From the NCBI RefSeq assembly GCF_023101345.1, contig NZ_CP095848.1, positions 3,994,001 to 4,058,000 on the forward strand: a stretch of 64,000 nt of DNA, read 5' to 3'. Positions within the stretch are counted from its first letter, which is position 1. Every line of letters starts with the position of its first letter. The DNA is from Hymenobacter sublimis. Lineage in GTDB: Bacteria > Bacteroidota > Bacteroidia > Cytophagales > Hymenobacteraceae. Both the position numbers and the translations under genes were made by a program. This document shows, in pieces, positions 43,195 to 52,142 of this stretch. Below the pieces are notes generated by a model that did no database searches, was not told the origin of the DNA, and saw only the letters and a list, made by a program, of their open reading frames with translations.

Positions 43195-43938
43195 CTACAA
43201 CCGGTGGGCAAAGGCCCGCAGCAGCTCGGCAACTTCCTCGGGTGCTTCGTAGGGTAGCAGATGGCCGGCACCGCCAATAATTTCCAGGGGCGTGCCCACG
43301 GGCAGCAGGGGTAGTGTTTCCAGCCCGTGCACCGACGGTGACATCACATCATCCTGGTCGCCGACGATGATGGTGCAGGGCACGCGCACGTTGCCCATCT
43401 GGGCGCTGAGGTCCTCGCGGCTGCCGTGTAGTAGCCAGGCATCCCAGGCCAGGCGGGTGCTGCGCAGATTATCGTCCAGAATTTGCTGGTGCAGAGGCTC
43501 GGGCAGGGTGCGGACGGTTATTTTCTGGAAGGTTTTTTCGGCTTCCGGGCGCTTGCCATAGGCCCGCAGGCTGGCCATTCGGTCGGCATCGGTCATGGGC
43601 TCCGGGCTGGGCGGCGAGGGGCTCAGCAGGGCCACCCCAACTAGGCCGGCGGGTTGGTGGGCGGCTAGGGCCAGGGCAATTTTGCCACCCATGCTGTGGC
43701 CCACCAGCACGTAGCGCCCTACCTCATTCTCGGCAATGAAGCTTTCCACCTGCCGGGCATACGCCCCCACCGAATAGCTACTGACGATAGGCTCCGGCGC
43801 CGCACCAAAGCCCAGCAGATCAGGCGCTAACAAGGGGTAGTCGGGGGCTAGCAAATCGGCCACTGGTTGAAAGGCGCGGCCGGAGCCGGCCCAGTAGTGC
43901 AGGCCAATAAAAGTAAGCGCGGGAAGAACAGCAGGCAT
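43195..43938 (-). CDS. Alpha/beta fold hydrolase
   Basis: About 247 residues from the ATG at 43938. Features: GLHYWAGSGRAFQPV near the oxyanion region, nucleophile motif VLVGHSMGGKIALAL, the acid in IVGDQDDVMSP and the His in IIGGAGHLLPYEAPE. This is the general alpha/beta hydrolase (pimeloyl-ester esterase/haloperoxidase-like) fold; substrate unknown. No signal peptide. It lies 50 bases downstream of the pullulanase start and is transcribed the same way but separated by the pullulanase promoter region. Confidence 0.85.
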   Translation of the reverse strand: MPAVLPALTFIGLHYWAGSGRAFQPVADLLAPDYPLLAPDLLGFGAAPEPIVSSYSVGAYARQVESFIAENEVGRYVLVGHSMGGKIALALAAHQPAGLVGVALLSPSPPSPEPMTDADRMASLRAYGKRPEAEKTFQKITVRTLPEPLHQQILDDNLRSTRLAWDAWLLHGSREDLSAQMGNVRVPCTIIVGDQDDVMSPSVHGLETLPLLPVGTPLEIIGGAGHLLPYEAPEEVAELLRAFAHRL

Positions 43939-44021
43939 AGTTGATGTAGCAAGGTAGGTGGCCCGCACGGCTGAGCTTGCGGGCCGCAAACGGGGTAGCT
44001 GCTGTACGTAGGCGTACTGGG

Positions 44022-44636
44022 TTACAGCCGGGCGGAACCCGCAAGTTTCTCCAGGGCCGCCCGGAACTCGGATGTGTCATAGTCGGCCATGCCCTCGTGA
44101 CGGGCCGCAATCTGCCCATCAGGCCCCACGATAATGGTGGTCGGAATTGACTCAGACTCGAAGGCCGGGGGTAGCGGGGCGGCGGGAAAATAGGCAGGAA
44201 AGGTGTAGCCCTTGCGAGCCATCAGACGGCGCGCCTTCTCCGGATTCTGGTCAAACGAAATCATCACGAACGCCACTTTTCGCTTATCTACTTGGTTATA
44301 AAGCTTCTGCAAACTAGGCATTTCGGCCACGCAAGGCGGGCACCAGCTAGCCCACAGGTTCACCAGAAGTACCTTGCCCTGCAAGTCGCGCAGGTTGGCC
44401 GGCTTGCCATCCAAGGTCAGCAGGGGCACGTTGTGCGGGTAGGTGCCGGCCGTGGGTTGGGCGCGGGGCATAGGCGCGGGCGCAGGCAGGGTTGGCCGCC
44501 ACAAGCCGGTAGCCAGTAGCCCCCGCTGCACCCCACCGAGTACTGGCGTGCGCAAATCAGTAAAGAGAACCACCAGCAAGGCAATGAGCCCCATCCACTG
44601 GATTAGCGTACTTGCTGTCGGCTTTGAAAATTGCAT
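44022..44636 (-). CDS. TlpA-like thioredoxin-fold disulfide reductase, membrane anchored
   Basis: About 204 residues from the ATG at 44636: one N-terminal membrane helix (LIQWMGLIALLVVLFTDL), then a thioredoxin domain with LLVNLWASWCPPCVAEMPSL (redox CxxC), VMISFDQNPEKARRLM and the cis-Pro in SIPTTIIVGPDGQI. Periplasmic proteins of this type reduce disulfides in cytochrome c maturation or other substrates. The Pro-rich linker (LPAPAPMPRAQPT) separates anchor and domain. The start at 44678 is excluded because it adds residues before the membrane helix. Confidence 0.9.
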   Translation of the reverse strand: MQFSKPTASTLIQWMGLIALLVVLFTDLRTPVLGGVQRGLLATGLWRPTLPAPAPMPRAQPTAGTYPHNVPLLTLDGKPANLRDLQGKVLLVNLWASWCPPCVAEMPSLQKLYNQVDKRKVAFVMISFDQNPEKARRLMARKGYTFPAYFPAAPLPPAFESESIPTTIIVGPDGQIAARHEGMADYDTSEFRAALEKLAGSARL

Positions 44637-44755
44637 AGGATGGGTTGTCGGGTGCTGAGTGCAGCAAGATAGCGCCACTGCCGCCTACCCCGCCACCGAC
44701 CGGCGCTACCGGTTCGGGTAAAGCGTGACCGGAGAAGAAAGTTTGGCGCGTAAAA

Positions 44756-44797
44756 CTACACACGGCCGCTCCCGATGCCCGGGGCGGCCGTGTGTAG
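44756..44797 (-). terminator. Terminator of the M16 peptidase operon
   Basis: CTACACACGGCCGC (44756-44769) pairs with GCGGCCGTGTGTAG (44784-44797); on the minus strand the stem is followed by TTTTACGC. It lies about 86 bases past the stop of the second M16 gene. Confidence 0.8.
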
Positions 44798-44882
44798 TAG
44801 GTAGTTTGGCGAAGAGCGGTGGCGGCTGGGCACTGCCGCCTGGGATGCTCCTAGCTGCCCGCAGGCCTGCGCCTAGAGGGCT

Positions 44883-46358
44883 TTACATGGCTTTCTTCCG
44901 CGTGGCCTGGAATTTTTTGATTTGAGGGTCGATGATTTTCTTGTCGCCGACTACCACGATGGTCATGGCTTCGGGGCGCACGTATTTGCGGGCGGTTTCG
45001 CTGACTTGCTGGGGCGTCACGGCGTTGATGTTCTTGACCTGCTCCGTGAGGTAAGAATCGGGGAGGCCGTGCAGGTCCAGGGTGTTAAGCTGGCCGATGA
45101 TGCCGCCCGGCGTGGAGTTGCGCAGTACAAACAAACCCGACTCGTAGTTCTGGATGCCTTTCAGCTCCTCAGTAGTGGGCGGGGTTTTCTGCAGGCGCTC
45201 AATCTCGTACACGATTTCCTTGAGCGAGTTGCCGGTTTCCTGGGTGGTCACGTCGGCGTTTTGGCTCCAGTTGCCGGCACGGTAATGGGTTTCTACGAAG
45301 CTGTAGGGCGAGTAAGTATAGCCCTTGTCCTCACGGATATTGCGCGTAATGCGCGAGCCGAACGAGCCGCCAAGCAAGGAATTCATTACCCGCACCTTCA
45401 TGTAGTCGGGGTGCGAGGGGTCCACGACGGGCATCCCAATGACGATGGTAGACTGGGGCGCGCTGGGCCGGTCCAGGGTCAGCACATCGGGCCGGATTTG
45501 GGCTTTGGCAATTTCAATGTGGGGCACCGGGCCTTTTGCCCACTCGCTCCAGCTTTTGGTAATGGCCTGGCGCAGAGCACCCTGGTCGAACTTACCGGCC
45601 ACGTACACGCTGGTGCGCTGGGCCCCGTACTGGTTCTGGTAGAAGGCTTTTACCTGCTCCAGGGTCAGGGCATCAATGGCGGCATCCGTGGGCAGGGGGC
45701 GGCCGTAGGGGTGGCTACCGTAGAGGGAGGCGGTGAACTTTTGGCGGGCCTGAGTGCCGGGCTGAGCGCGGGCCAGATTCATCTGGCGCTTAAAGTCCGC
45801 CTTGATGCGGGGCAACTCACTGGCCGGCAGGGCGGGGTGCTGCACCACATCGGCTAGCAGCGTAGCCAGCTCAGGCGCGTACTCCGAGAGGCAGGAAGCC
45901 CACAGCATGGTTTGGTCTTGGCCCACTGAAACGTTGAGGGAGCCGCCCATGCGCGCTACCTTATCGGCTAGCTGGGTGGCGTTGAGCGTGTTGGTGCCTT
46001 CGTTCAGGAGCTTGCCCAGCACGTCGGCAATGCCTACTTGGTCAGGGGCTTCGTGCACGTTACCGGCCTGAATGGCTACCATCATCGTCACTTTGGGCAC
46101 CTGGCCGTAGGGTACTAGCTTGGCCGAAAGCCCATTGGGTAGCTCAAACTCTTCCTTGGCTGGCAGGGCAAAATCACGGGGCGTGCCACCGGGCGGCGGG
46201 GTTTCCTTGGGCGTTGCCGGGACTGGGGCGGCAACTGGCTTGGCTGCCGTCGTGGCTTTGGCGGCTGGTTTGCTGGCGGGTTTAGTTTGGGCGAGAACTG
46301 CAGGTGCGGTACTCGTTAGGAGGGCGGCGCTGAGCAACCCGAAATAGAGCGTTTTCAT
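44883..46358 (-). CDS. M16 family peptidase-like subunit without zinc motif
   Basis: A 491-residue exported M16 (pitrilysin/MPP-like) protein. Signal peptide (to about AVLAQ), a Pro/Ala/Lys-rich linker (about 25-55), then two M16 half domains. Where an active M16 has HxxEH, this protein reads GIADVLGKLLNEGT and lacks both His residues, so it is the non-catalytic partner. The C-terminal half keeps SLLGGSFGSRITRNIREDKGYTYSP, the R/Y motif for substrate binding. It starts 9 bases after the stop of the catalytic partner and forms an operon with it. Confidence 0.9.
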   Translation of the reverse strand: MKTLYFGLLSAALLTSTAPAVLAQTKPASKPAAKATTAAKPVAAPVPATPKETPPPGGTPRDFALPAKEEFELPNGLSAKLVPYGQVPKVTMMVAIQAGNVHEAPDQVGIADVLGKLLNEGTNTLNATQLADKVARMGGSLNVSVGQDQTMLWASCLSEYAPELATLLADVVQHPALPASELPRIKADFKRQMNLARAQPGTQARQKFTASLYGSHPYGRPLPTDAAIDALTLEQVKAFYQNQYGAQRTSVYVAGKFDQGALRQAITKSWSEWAKGPVPHIEIAKAQIRPDVLTLDRPSAPQSTIVIGMPVVDPSHPDYMKVRVMNSLLGGSFGSRITRNIREDKGYTYSPYSFVETHYRAGNWSQNADVTTQETGNSLKEIVYEIERLQKTPPTTEELKGIQNYESGLFVLRNSTPGGIIGQLNTLDLHGLPDSYLTEQVKNINAVTPQQVSETARKYVRPEAMTIVVVGDKKIIDPQIKKFQATRKKAM

Positions 46359-46366
46359 AAGTCGGG

Positions 46367-47809
46367 TTAACTTTTAGCCAGTGGGTTTACAACAACAATG
46401 GTCCGGTTGGTGGGCCGCAGGTACTCCTGAATGGTGCGCTGCATGACCTCGGGCGTGATTTTGCGGAACTCGCCTTCGAGCGTATTGATGCGGGCCGGAT
46501 TGTTATCAAACAAGGCAAAGGCCGCTAGCATGTCGGCCCGCCCGAAGTTGTCGGAGCCGGAAAGCTGGTCGTAGAGGGTAGAGCGGAGCTTGACTACCGC
46601 CAAATCCAGGGTCGATTGGTCGATGCCGCCTTTGGCCAAGCGGTTGATTTCCTGGTCCAGCACACTCACTACGGAGTCCGACTTCACGGTCTGGTCGTAG
46701 GTCAGGTTGCCCATCCAGAGCATGGGGCCGGCATAGTTGAAGGCATTGCCGAGGTAGTTGATGCCTCCGCTCACGTCGTCGGTGAGGCCGCGCTTCTGCA
46801 CCATAGCCTGGTAGAGGCGGGAGTCTTTGCCCTGCAGCAGAATCTGGTCGAGCAGGATGAGGGCGTAATACTCGGGGGTGTTGCGCTCGGGCATGTGGTA
46901 GGCAAAGGCCAGGGCAGGCTTGGTGGCCAGCTTATCGTCCTTGGTGAAGCGCTGTTCCTTTTCCTGGCGGGGCTCCGTGAGGTCGGGCTTGGGCGGCTGG
47001 GCCACGGCCGGAATCCCCCCGAAGTACTTCTGCACCCAGGCTTTGGCTTCGGTCGGTTCAAAGTCGCCGACGACGGCCAGGGCGGCGTTGTTGGGGGCGT
47101 AATAGGTTTTAAAGAACTGCTGGGCGTCCTCGAGGGTAGCGGCGTCGAGGTCTTTCAGGTCGCCGTAGAAGTTGTGGGCGTTGTTCCAATTTTTGTTGGC
47201 GTACTGGGGCATGTCCAGCCACGGAAAGCCGCCGTAGGGCTGGTTGAGCACGTTCACGCGCACCTCGTTTTTCACTACCCCCTGCTGGTTGGTCAGGTTG
47301 GCTTGCGTGATGGCCAGCCCGCGCATGCGGTCGGCCTCGGCCCACAGCATGGTTTCCAGCTTGTGGGCGGGCACTACCTCAAAATAGTTGGTAAAGTCGA
47401 AGCGGGTAGAGCCGTTCAGAATGCCGCCGTTTTTCTGAATCAGCTGAATAAATTCCATCTTGCCCAGGTTCTGGGAGCCCTGAAACATCAGGTGCTCAAA
47501 CAAATGCGCAAAGCCGGTACGGTTACGGGGCTCGTTGCGAAACCCAATGTTATAGTACGCCGCTACCGTGGCCGTTGGGGCGGTGTGGTCAGGAGAAAGA
47601 ACGACTTTCAGCCCGTTCGGCAGGGTGTAGTACTCCACCGGAATCTGAAAAGACGACGTTACTGCCTGGGTGGGGGCGGCCTCAGCGGTAGGCGACGGGG
47701 TAGTGCTGGTCGTAGCCACGGAGGTAGCCTTGGGGCTGCAGGCACCAAGGGTCAGCAGGAAGGCCGTGCCCCAACTCAGGGCATAACCTATCGGGGGTAG
47801 TGGTTTCAT
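46367..47809 (-). CDS. M16 family zinc metallopeptidase, catalytic subunit, lipoprotein
   Basis: A 480-residue protein. The lipoprotein signal MKPLPPIGYALSWGTAFLLTLGAC gives a lipidated Cys at residue 24. The zinc motif HLFEH (TGFAHLFEHLMFQGSQNLG, about residues 102-106) and the downstream Glu region (NEVRVNVLNQPYGGF) show an active M16 enzyme. It would degrade peptides in the periplasm together with the downstream partner. Start ATG at 47809; an upstream alternative start at 47815 adds two residues. It is the first gene of a two-gene operon. Confidence 0.93.
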   Translation of the reverse strand: MKPLPPIGYALSWGTAFLLTLGACSPKATSVATTSTTPSPTAEAAPTQAVTSSFQIPVEYYTLPNGLKVVLSPDHTAPTATVAAYYNIGFRNEPRNRTGFAHLFEHLMFQGSQNLGKMEFIQLIQKNGGILNGSTRFDFTNYFEVVPAHKLETMLWAEADRMRGLAITQANLTNQQGVVKNEVRVNVLNQPYGGFPWLDMPQYANKNWNNAHNFYGDLKDLDAATLEDAQQFFKTYYAPNNAALAVVGDFEPTEAKAWVQKYFGGIPAVAQPPKPDLTEPRQEKEQRFTKDDKLATKPALAFAYHMPERNTPEYYALILLDQILLQGKDSRLYQAMVQKRGLTDDVSGGINYLGNAFNYAGPMLWMGNLTYDQTVKSDSVVSVLDQEINRLAKGGIDQSTLDLAVVKLRSTLYDQLSGSDNFGRADMLAAFALFDNNPARINTLEGEFRKITPEVMQRTIQEYLRPTNRTIVVVNPLAKS

Positions 47810-48075
47810 AATCAACAGGTAGGAGTGGTGAAGTATCCGGGATTGGCCACAACCTACACAATCTGCCGCAAAGAATTAATCCTACTCTATATAAGGAAAA
47901 CAAATAATCAACAAACCGGGCACAGCCGGGTATTGGCGGCCGGTTTTCGTCAATGAATACCCAGCCAGGGTAAGCCCGATAACTTCCTATCGGTGGCTTG
48001 CCTGTATTCCAGCAAGAAGGGCCTGGCTCGTTGCCTCCGGAAACGAACGCCTAGCTACCCTTCTAGCAGCCAACC

Positions 48076-49413
48076 TTATTTCTCCACTTTCAGCGTGGCG
48101 GGGCGAGTGGTGAATTCAAACATTTCGCCGTGGGGCATGATGGTGATTTGGCCGAATTCGCGGATCATCATTTTGTAGCTCTCCCCCACGGGCCTGATCT
48201 TCCGGTCGAGGTCATAAAGGCCGCAGGCATTGACGCTCAGGCGCTTCTCGGCCAGACTGATGTCCCAATCGAGTTGGTCGAGGAGGCTGTACCAGGTGAA
48301 ACCAACCACGGGCACGCCATCTTGACGGATGCGCTGCACGTTCACCCATTGCTTCCAGAGCCAGCATTCGGCGTCTTTGGCGTTGAAGGTGTTGGTTTCG
48401 GTGTGCATCACGGGCTTGCGGTACCGCTCGTAGTATTGGCGCGTCATGGTGTACCAACCCAGCACGTCTTCGGCCGCGCACCAGTCGCCGTTGGGCTTGA
48501 TAATCCGCTCGTTACGCCCGTAGTAGTCGTTGCCCATGATTTGGTAGCCAGGCGGCTCCCCGGCCATAAACCAGTCCAGCTCCTGGCGGGTCAGGCCATT
48601 ATCAAGGCAGTATATCAGCACTTCCGAGTCGATGGGGTGGGCGTAAAGCAAGTCCAAGGACAGGAACCGCAGCTTATTAAGCAGGCAGATTTCCGGGGTC
48701 GGCACGGCGCGCATCTCGTGCACATACTCCGCCGATTCACTTTGCACAATAATACAGTCGGGGCGGTACTTGGCAATCTGCTGGTTGCCCATGATGCTGG
48801 CCGCCGCAATGTGCTTCATGGCCGTAATAAAGGCTCGGTCGTCGCGGAGTTGCTCGTTCCAGATACCATCCTTGGCGGAGGCCCGGGCCGTGACGTAAAT
48901 CTCGTTGACGGGAGTATAAAAGCGCACCCAGGGGTAGCGGCGGGCCACGGCTCCGCAGTACTCCGCGAAGTGTACCGGCAACTCCGGGTTCTGAAAGTTA
49001 CCAATCCAGTCGGGCACGCCGAAGTGCATCAGGTCCAGAATGGGCGTGATGCCCAGGCGCTTGATTTCGGCCATGGCCTTGTCGGCAAAGTCCCAGTCGA
49101 ACCGGCCCGGCGCCTTATGAATCAGGTAATAGGGCAGGTTGTAGCGCAGCACTTTGAGCCCCAATTCCTTAACCAAGGCCAGATCTTCCTTATACCGAGT
49201 GTAATGGTCAGTTTCGGCCAGCAAATCGCGCCGAATGGTGCCGTTGGCAATGGTGGGGTACGAGCACTCAATGCCGGTGGCAAACATGAAGTTACCCGCG
49301 TTGCCAGTAGGTAGGCCGCTGCCATCATGCCCCGCCGCGCCGCCATGCTCGTCGCCCTCGTACAGGCCGTCGCCGAAGTTGTCTTTGATGTGGGTTAAGA
49401 AGCTTTTAGCCAT
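48076..49413 (-). CDS. Divergent GH1-like glycoside hydrolase
   Basis: A 445-residue TIM-barrel protein. Candidate catalytic residues are E171 in YTPVNEIYV and E339 in MHTETNTFN, in the positions of the GH1 NEP and TENG glutamates. MFATGIECSYPTIANGTIRRD, DFADKAMAEIKRLGITPILD and VVGFTWYSLLDQLDWD resemble GH1 barrels. No signal peptide. The start ATG at 49413 is preferred over a longer version. It is downstream of GMC oxidoreductase and gluconate-subunit genes in the same orientation, so likely part of one carbohydrate-processing operon. It has the same architecture as 12826-14025. Confidence 0.8.
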   Translation of the reverse strand: MAKSFLTHIKDNFGDGLYEGDEHGGAAGHDGSGLPTGNAGNFMFATGIECSYPTIANGTIRRDLLAETDHYTRYKEDLALVKELGLKVLRYNLPYYLIHKAPGRFDWDFADKAMAEIKRLGITPILDLMHFGVPDWIGNFQNPELPVHFAEYCGAVARRYPWVRFYTPVNEIYVTARASAKDGIWNEQLRDDRAFITAMKHIAAASIMGNQQIAKYRPDCIIVQSESAEYVHEMRAVPTPEICLLNKLRFLSLDLLYAHPIDSEVLIYCLDNGLTRQELDWFMAGEPPGYQIMGNDYYGRNERIIKPNGDWCAAEDVLGWYTMTRQYYERYRKPVMHTETNTFNAKDAECWLWKQWVNVQRIRQDGVPVVGFTWYSLLDQLDWDISLAEKRLSVNACGLYDLDRKIRPVGESYKMMIREFGQITIMPHGEMFEFTTRPATLKVEK

Positions 49414-49506
49414 TGGGCAATAGGGGTCAGGTGGCAGTTGTTGGTACAGAGTGCGTTGAAAATGGGCATATGCTGACAACTGACAGCTGGCACCCGACAA
49501 CAGAAA

Positions 49507-51198
49507 TCACCTATCCAGCCGCTGCTGGGCGGCCAGGAATTTGTCGGCGGTGCGCAGGCTCAGGGCCATGATGGTAAGGGCCGGATTAACGCTGAGGGCG
49601 CTGGGAAACACGGAGTTGTCGCAGATGTAGAGGTTGGGCACATCGAAGGCACGGCCTTCGGGGTTAACTACCGCGTCATCGCCGGAGAGGCCCATGCGGG
49701 CCGTGCCAATGGTGTGGGCGTACCGCTCATAGGCCCAGATGTCGCGGGCGCCGGCGGCCTCCCAAATCTGGCGCATGAGCTTTTCGGCGTGGGCGTTCAT
49801 GCGCTGCTCGTTTTCCTGGGCCGTGAAATGCACGCGCGGCTTGGGCAAGCCACGCACGTCTTTTTCGTCGGCCAGTTCCAGAAAGTTGTTCTCGTGGGGC
49901 AGACAGTCGCCGAGAATGTTGATGCCGGCGGTATGGTTATAGCTGCGCATGTAGTCGCGCAGGGGCTGGCCCCAGAGCTTGCGCTTGCGGGCCATTTGAG
50001 AGGCAAACGTAACGGGCATCACGCCAATGCTTTGGAGCAGGTAGCCGCCCACAAAATCGGCATCTGTTGGCCGGTGAGTATCCTCTGAAATCAGCCCGCC
50101 CGGAATACCCTTGTAGGGCCGGATGTCCTCCTCGAACGTGCCCCAGACTTGCATACCAGGGTGGGCCATAAAGTTTTTGCCGACCTGCCCGCTAGTCAGG
50201 GCCAGCTCGTTGAGCAGCAGCAAGCGGGGCGTTTCTACGGCCCCGGCGCACAGAAACAAGTGGCGGCAGCGCTGGCGTTTTTGCTCCCCATATTGGGTGT
50301 AGACTACCGCCGTCACGCGGCCCTTGGCGTCGCGCTCAATTTCGGTTACAAAAGCGTCCGCCCTGATTTCGGCGCCGTGGGCTTCGGCCAAGGGTAGGAA
50401 GGTGACGTCCATGCTGGCCTTGGCCCCGCGGTTGCAGCCAGCCTGGCAGAAGCCCCGGTTGGTGCAAGCCTCGCGCCAGCCCACCCCCTCCTGGTAGTAG
50501 CGCGCTGACAGCGCCGCATTAGCAGCCGGCGACGTTTGAATGCCTAGGCCTGCGCAGGCTTTCTGCATGAGTAAGGCGGCCCCGTTCAGAGGAAGCGGCG
50601 CCAGTGGGTAGCCCGTGCGACGCGGCGGGTCCCAGGGGTAGGGCGTGGGCCCACTAACGCCTAGAAAGTGCTCCAGCTCCTCGTAATACGGCTCCAGCTC
50701 CTCCACACCAAAAGGCCAATCAACCCCCTTGCCGAAGTCGGTGAACAGGCGCAGGTCGTCGCGGTGGGCGCGGGGCGTGTAGGCAGTGTAGTGCAGGGTG
50801 GAGCCGCCCACGCCGGTGCCGGAGTTGTTGTTGCCAAAGGCTACCGGGTTCTGGCCCGCCGACAGGCGTTCATCGTTCCAGAACAGGAAGTGCTGGGCTT
50901 TTTCGTCGGTGGCGTAGTCGCGGGTAGGGTCGCGGCGGGGGCCGGCTTCCAGGGCTACTACCTTCAGGCCGGCCATGGCCAGGCGGGCCAGCAGCGGCGC
51001 ACCGCCGGCTCCGGTACCAATCACCACGCAGTCCACTTCGTCCACGGGGTCGGGCAGCGGGGCCGGCTGCTCCTGCTCAACGGGTGCCTGGGCGAGCAAA
51101 CCACCGTTTTCCGCCAAGATGCTTTTCAGCAACGGATCCTGTATTTCTGGCTTCGCGGGGTTCAGAACGCCTTCCTCCAGAACTTCTTCGTCGGGCAT
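49507..51198 (-). CDS. GMC family oxidoreductase
   Basis: A 563-residue FAD-dependent oxidoreductase of the glucose-methanol-choline family, resembling the large subunit of membrane-bound gluconate/sorbitol dehydrogenases. FAD-binding GTGAGGAPLLARLAMAGLKV (about 57-76), NNNSGTGVGGSTLHYTAYTPR, GFCQAGCNRGAK, and near the C-terminus the His/Asn region HTIGTARMGLSGDDAVVN ... SVNPALTIMALSLRTAD. The N-terminal 50 residues are not FAD-binding. It is preceded by the small subunit-like gene (51331-51933) and followed by the GH1-like gene. Substrate is presumably a sugar or polyol; no cytochrome subunit is present nearby. Confidence 0.92.
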   Translation of the reverse strand: MPDEEVLEEGVLNPAKPEIQDPLLKSILAENGGLLAQAPVEQEQPAPLPDPVDEVDCVVIGTGAGGAPLLARLAMAGLKVVALEAGPRRDPTRDYATDEKAQHFLFWNDERLSAGQNPVAFGNNNSGTGVGGSTLHYTAYTPRAHRDDLRLFTDFGKGVDWPFGVEELEPYYEELEHFLGVSGPTPYPWDPPRRTGYPLAPLPLNGAALLMQKACAGLGIQTSPAANAALSARYYQEGVGWREACTNRGFCQAGCNRGAKASMDVTFLPLAEAHGAEIRADAFVTEIERDAKGRVTAVVYTQYGEQKRQRCRHLFLCAGAVETPRLLLLNELALTSGQVGKNFMAHPGMQVWGTFEEDIRPYKGIPGGLISEDTHRPTDADFVGGYLLQSIGVMPVTFASQMARKRKLWGQPLRDYMRSYNHTAGINILGDCLPHENNFLELADEKDVRGLPKPRVHFTAQENEQRMNAHAEKLMRQIWEAAGARDIWAYERYAHTIGTARMGLSGDDAVVNPEGRAFDVPNLYICDNSVFPSALSVNPALTIMALSLRTADKFLAAQQRLDR

Positions 51199-51330
51199 AA
51201 GGGAGAGGTAAGATGATGAAACGGTGGAATGGTAAGCTGGTGAGCTAGTGGCTTTTCTGGACTAGCGGCGTGTGCTGCGCCACTGACACTGCCTAGGTTC
51301 GTGGCACGGAAAACTCAACTGTTCAACCGC

Positions 51331-51933
51331 TTACGGTTTCACCTCCTCCGGCTCGCGGGCCTCCAGCTGGTTAGGTTCGATGCGGTGCCAGCCGGGCACG
51401 TCGGCCATGCCCACGTACCCAATTTCCTCCTGGGCCAGCGGATGGGAATAGTAGGCCTCGGCCAGCTCGGCCAGTAGCTCCTCAAAGAACCGGTCGATGG
51501 GCAGGTGCTGCCAATTTTCGCCGGGAGCAGTGCCGTTAGCCACGGCCGCCACAACCTGATCTTGCTGAGGTTCAGACAGGTGCCCGAAAGGCCGTTGAAA
51601 CAGAACCTGAGCCGCCTGATTGATGCCCCCCAGGCCCAGACGGTAGGCTTCCCGGTCGGGCGGCATGGCATCGTAGCGCCAGCCATCGGAGTCGCCCTGG
51701 GCCAGGCGTTTATCTACCACCGGGGCTAGTTCAATAGGCTCGGGGCGCTCCGGCTGAGGGTAAATGCGCGCCGCTACCGCCCGCAGGAGCTCGTACGTAG
51801 CCTCATCAAAAAACTGGGGCGTGTACTCGGAGGTATCCAGACGGGGCAGCAGGGCGGCGCGGGTAGCTTCCGTCACGAGGTCGGTTTGGAGCAGGGCGCG
51901 CACGGTGCCATCGGGGTAGTGAGGGGAAGCCAT
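51331..51933 (-). CDS. Gluconate 2-dehydrogenase subunit 3 family protein
   Basis: A 200-residue protein with the family motifs FFDEATYELLRAVAARIYPQ, IELAPVVDKRLAQGDSDGWRY, GINQAAQVLFQRPFGHLSE and YYSHPLAQEEIGYVGMADVPGW. It corresponds to the small (gamma) subunit of membrane-bound sugar dehydrogenases. Unlike many homologues I see no Tat or Sec signal at the N-terminus (MASPHYPDGTV), so it may stay in the cytoplasm or be carried by the partner. The gap to the GMC gene is 132 bases; the two probably form a complex. Confidence 0.9.
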   Translation of the reverse strand: MASPHYPDGTVRALLQTDLVTEATRAALLPRLDTSEYTPQFFDEATYELLRAVAARIYPQPERPEPIELAPVVDKRLAQGDSDGWRYDAMPPDREAYRLGLGGINQAAQVLFQRPFGHLSEPQQDQVVAAVANGTAPGENWQHLPIDRFFEELLAELAEAYYSHPLAQEEIGYVGMADVPGWHRIEPNQLEAREPEEVKP

Positions 51934-52142
51934 TCGGGTCGGAAATCAGCCGGTGAGCAAGAAGAACGTAGCCCTACCTGACGAGCTAGGTTGACGCAAG
52001 GTTTCTACTCAACAATAAAAGCTCCTCTTTGACTTAAAAATGAGATGCTTTTGCGCGTAAGGCCCGTTTGCCGCCAACCCGTTAGGCCCACCAAGCCTCG
52101 CCCAACAAGCCAGCAAGGCTACCATGCGGCTGTTGACTGGCG

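Noticed and set aside
46616-47800. 394-codon open frame opposite the M16 peptidase gene
   Set aside because: The Val/Gly/His-rich translation has no domain, and the opposite strand carries an HxxEH peptidase with lipoprotein signal.
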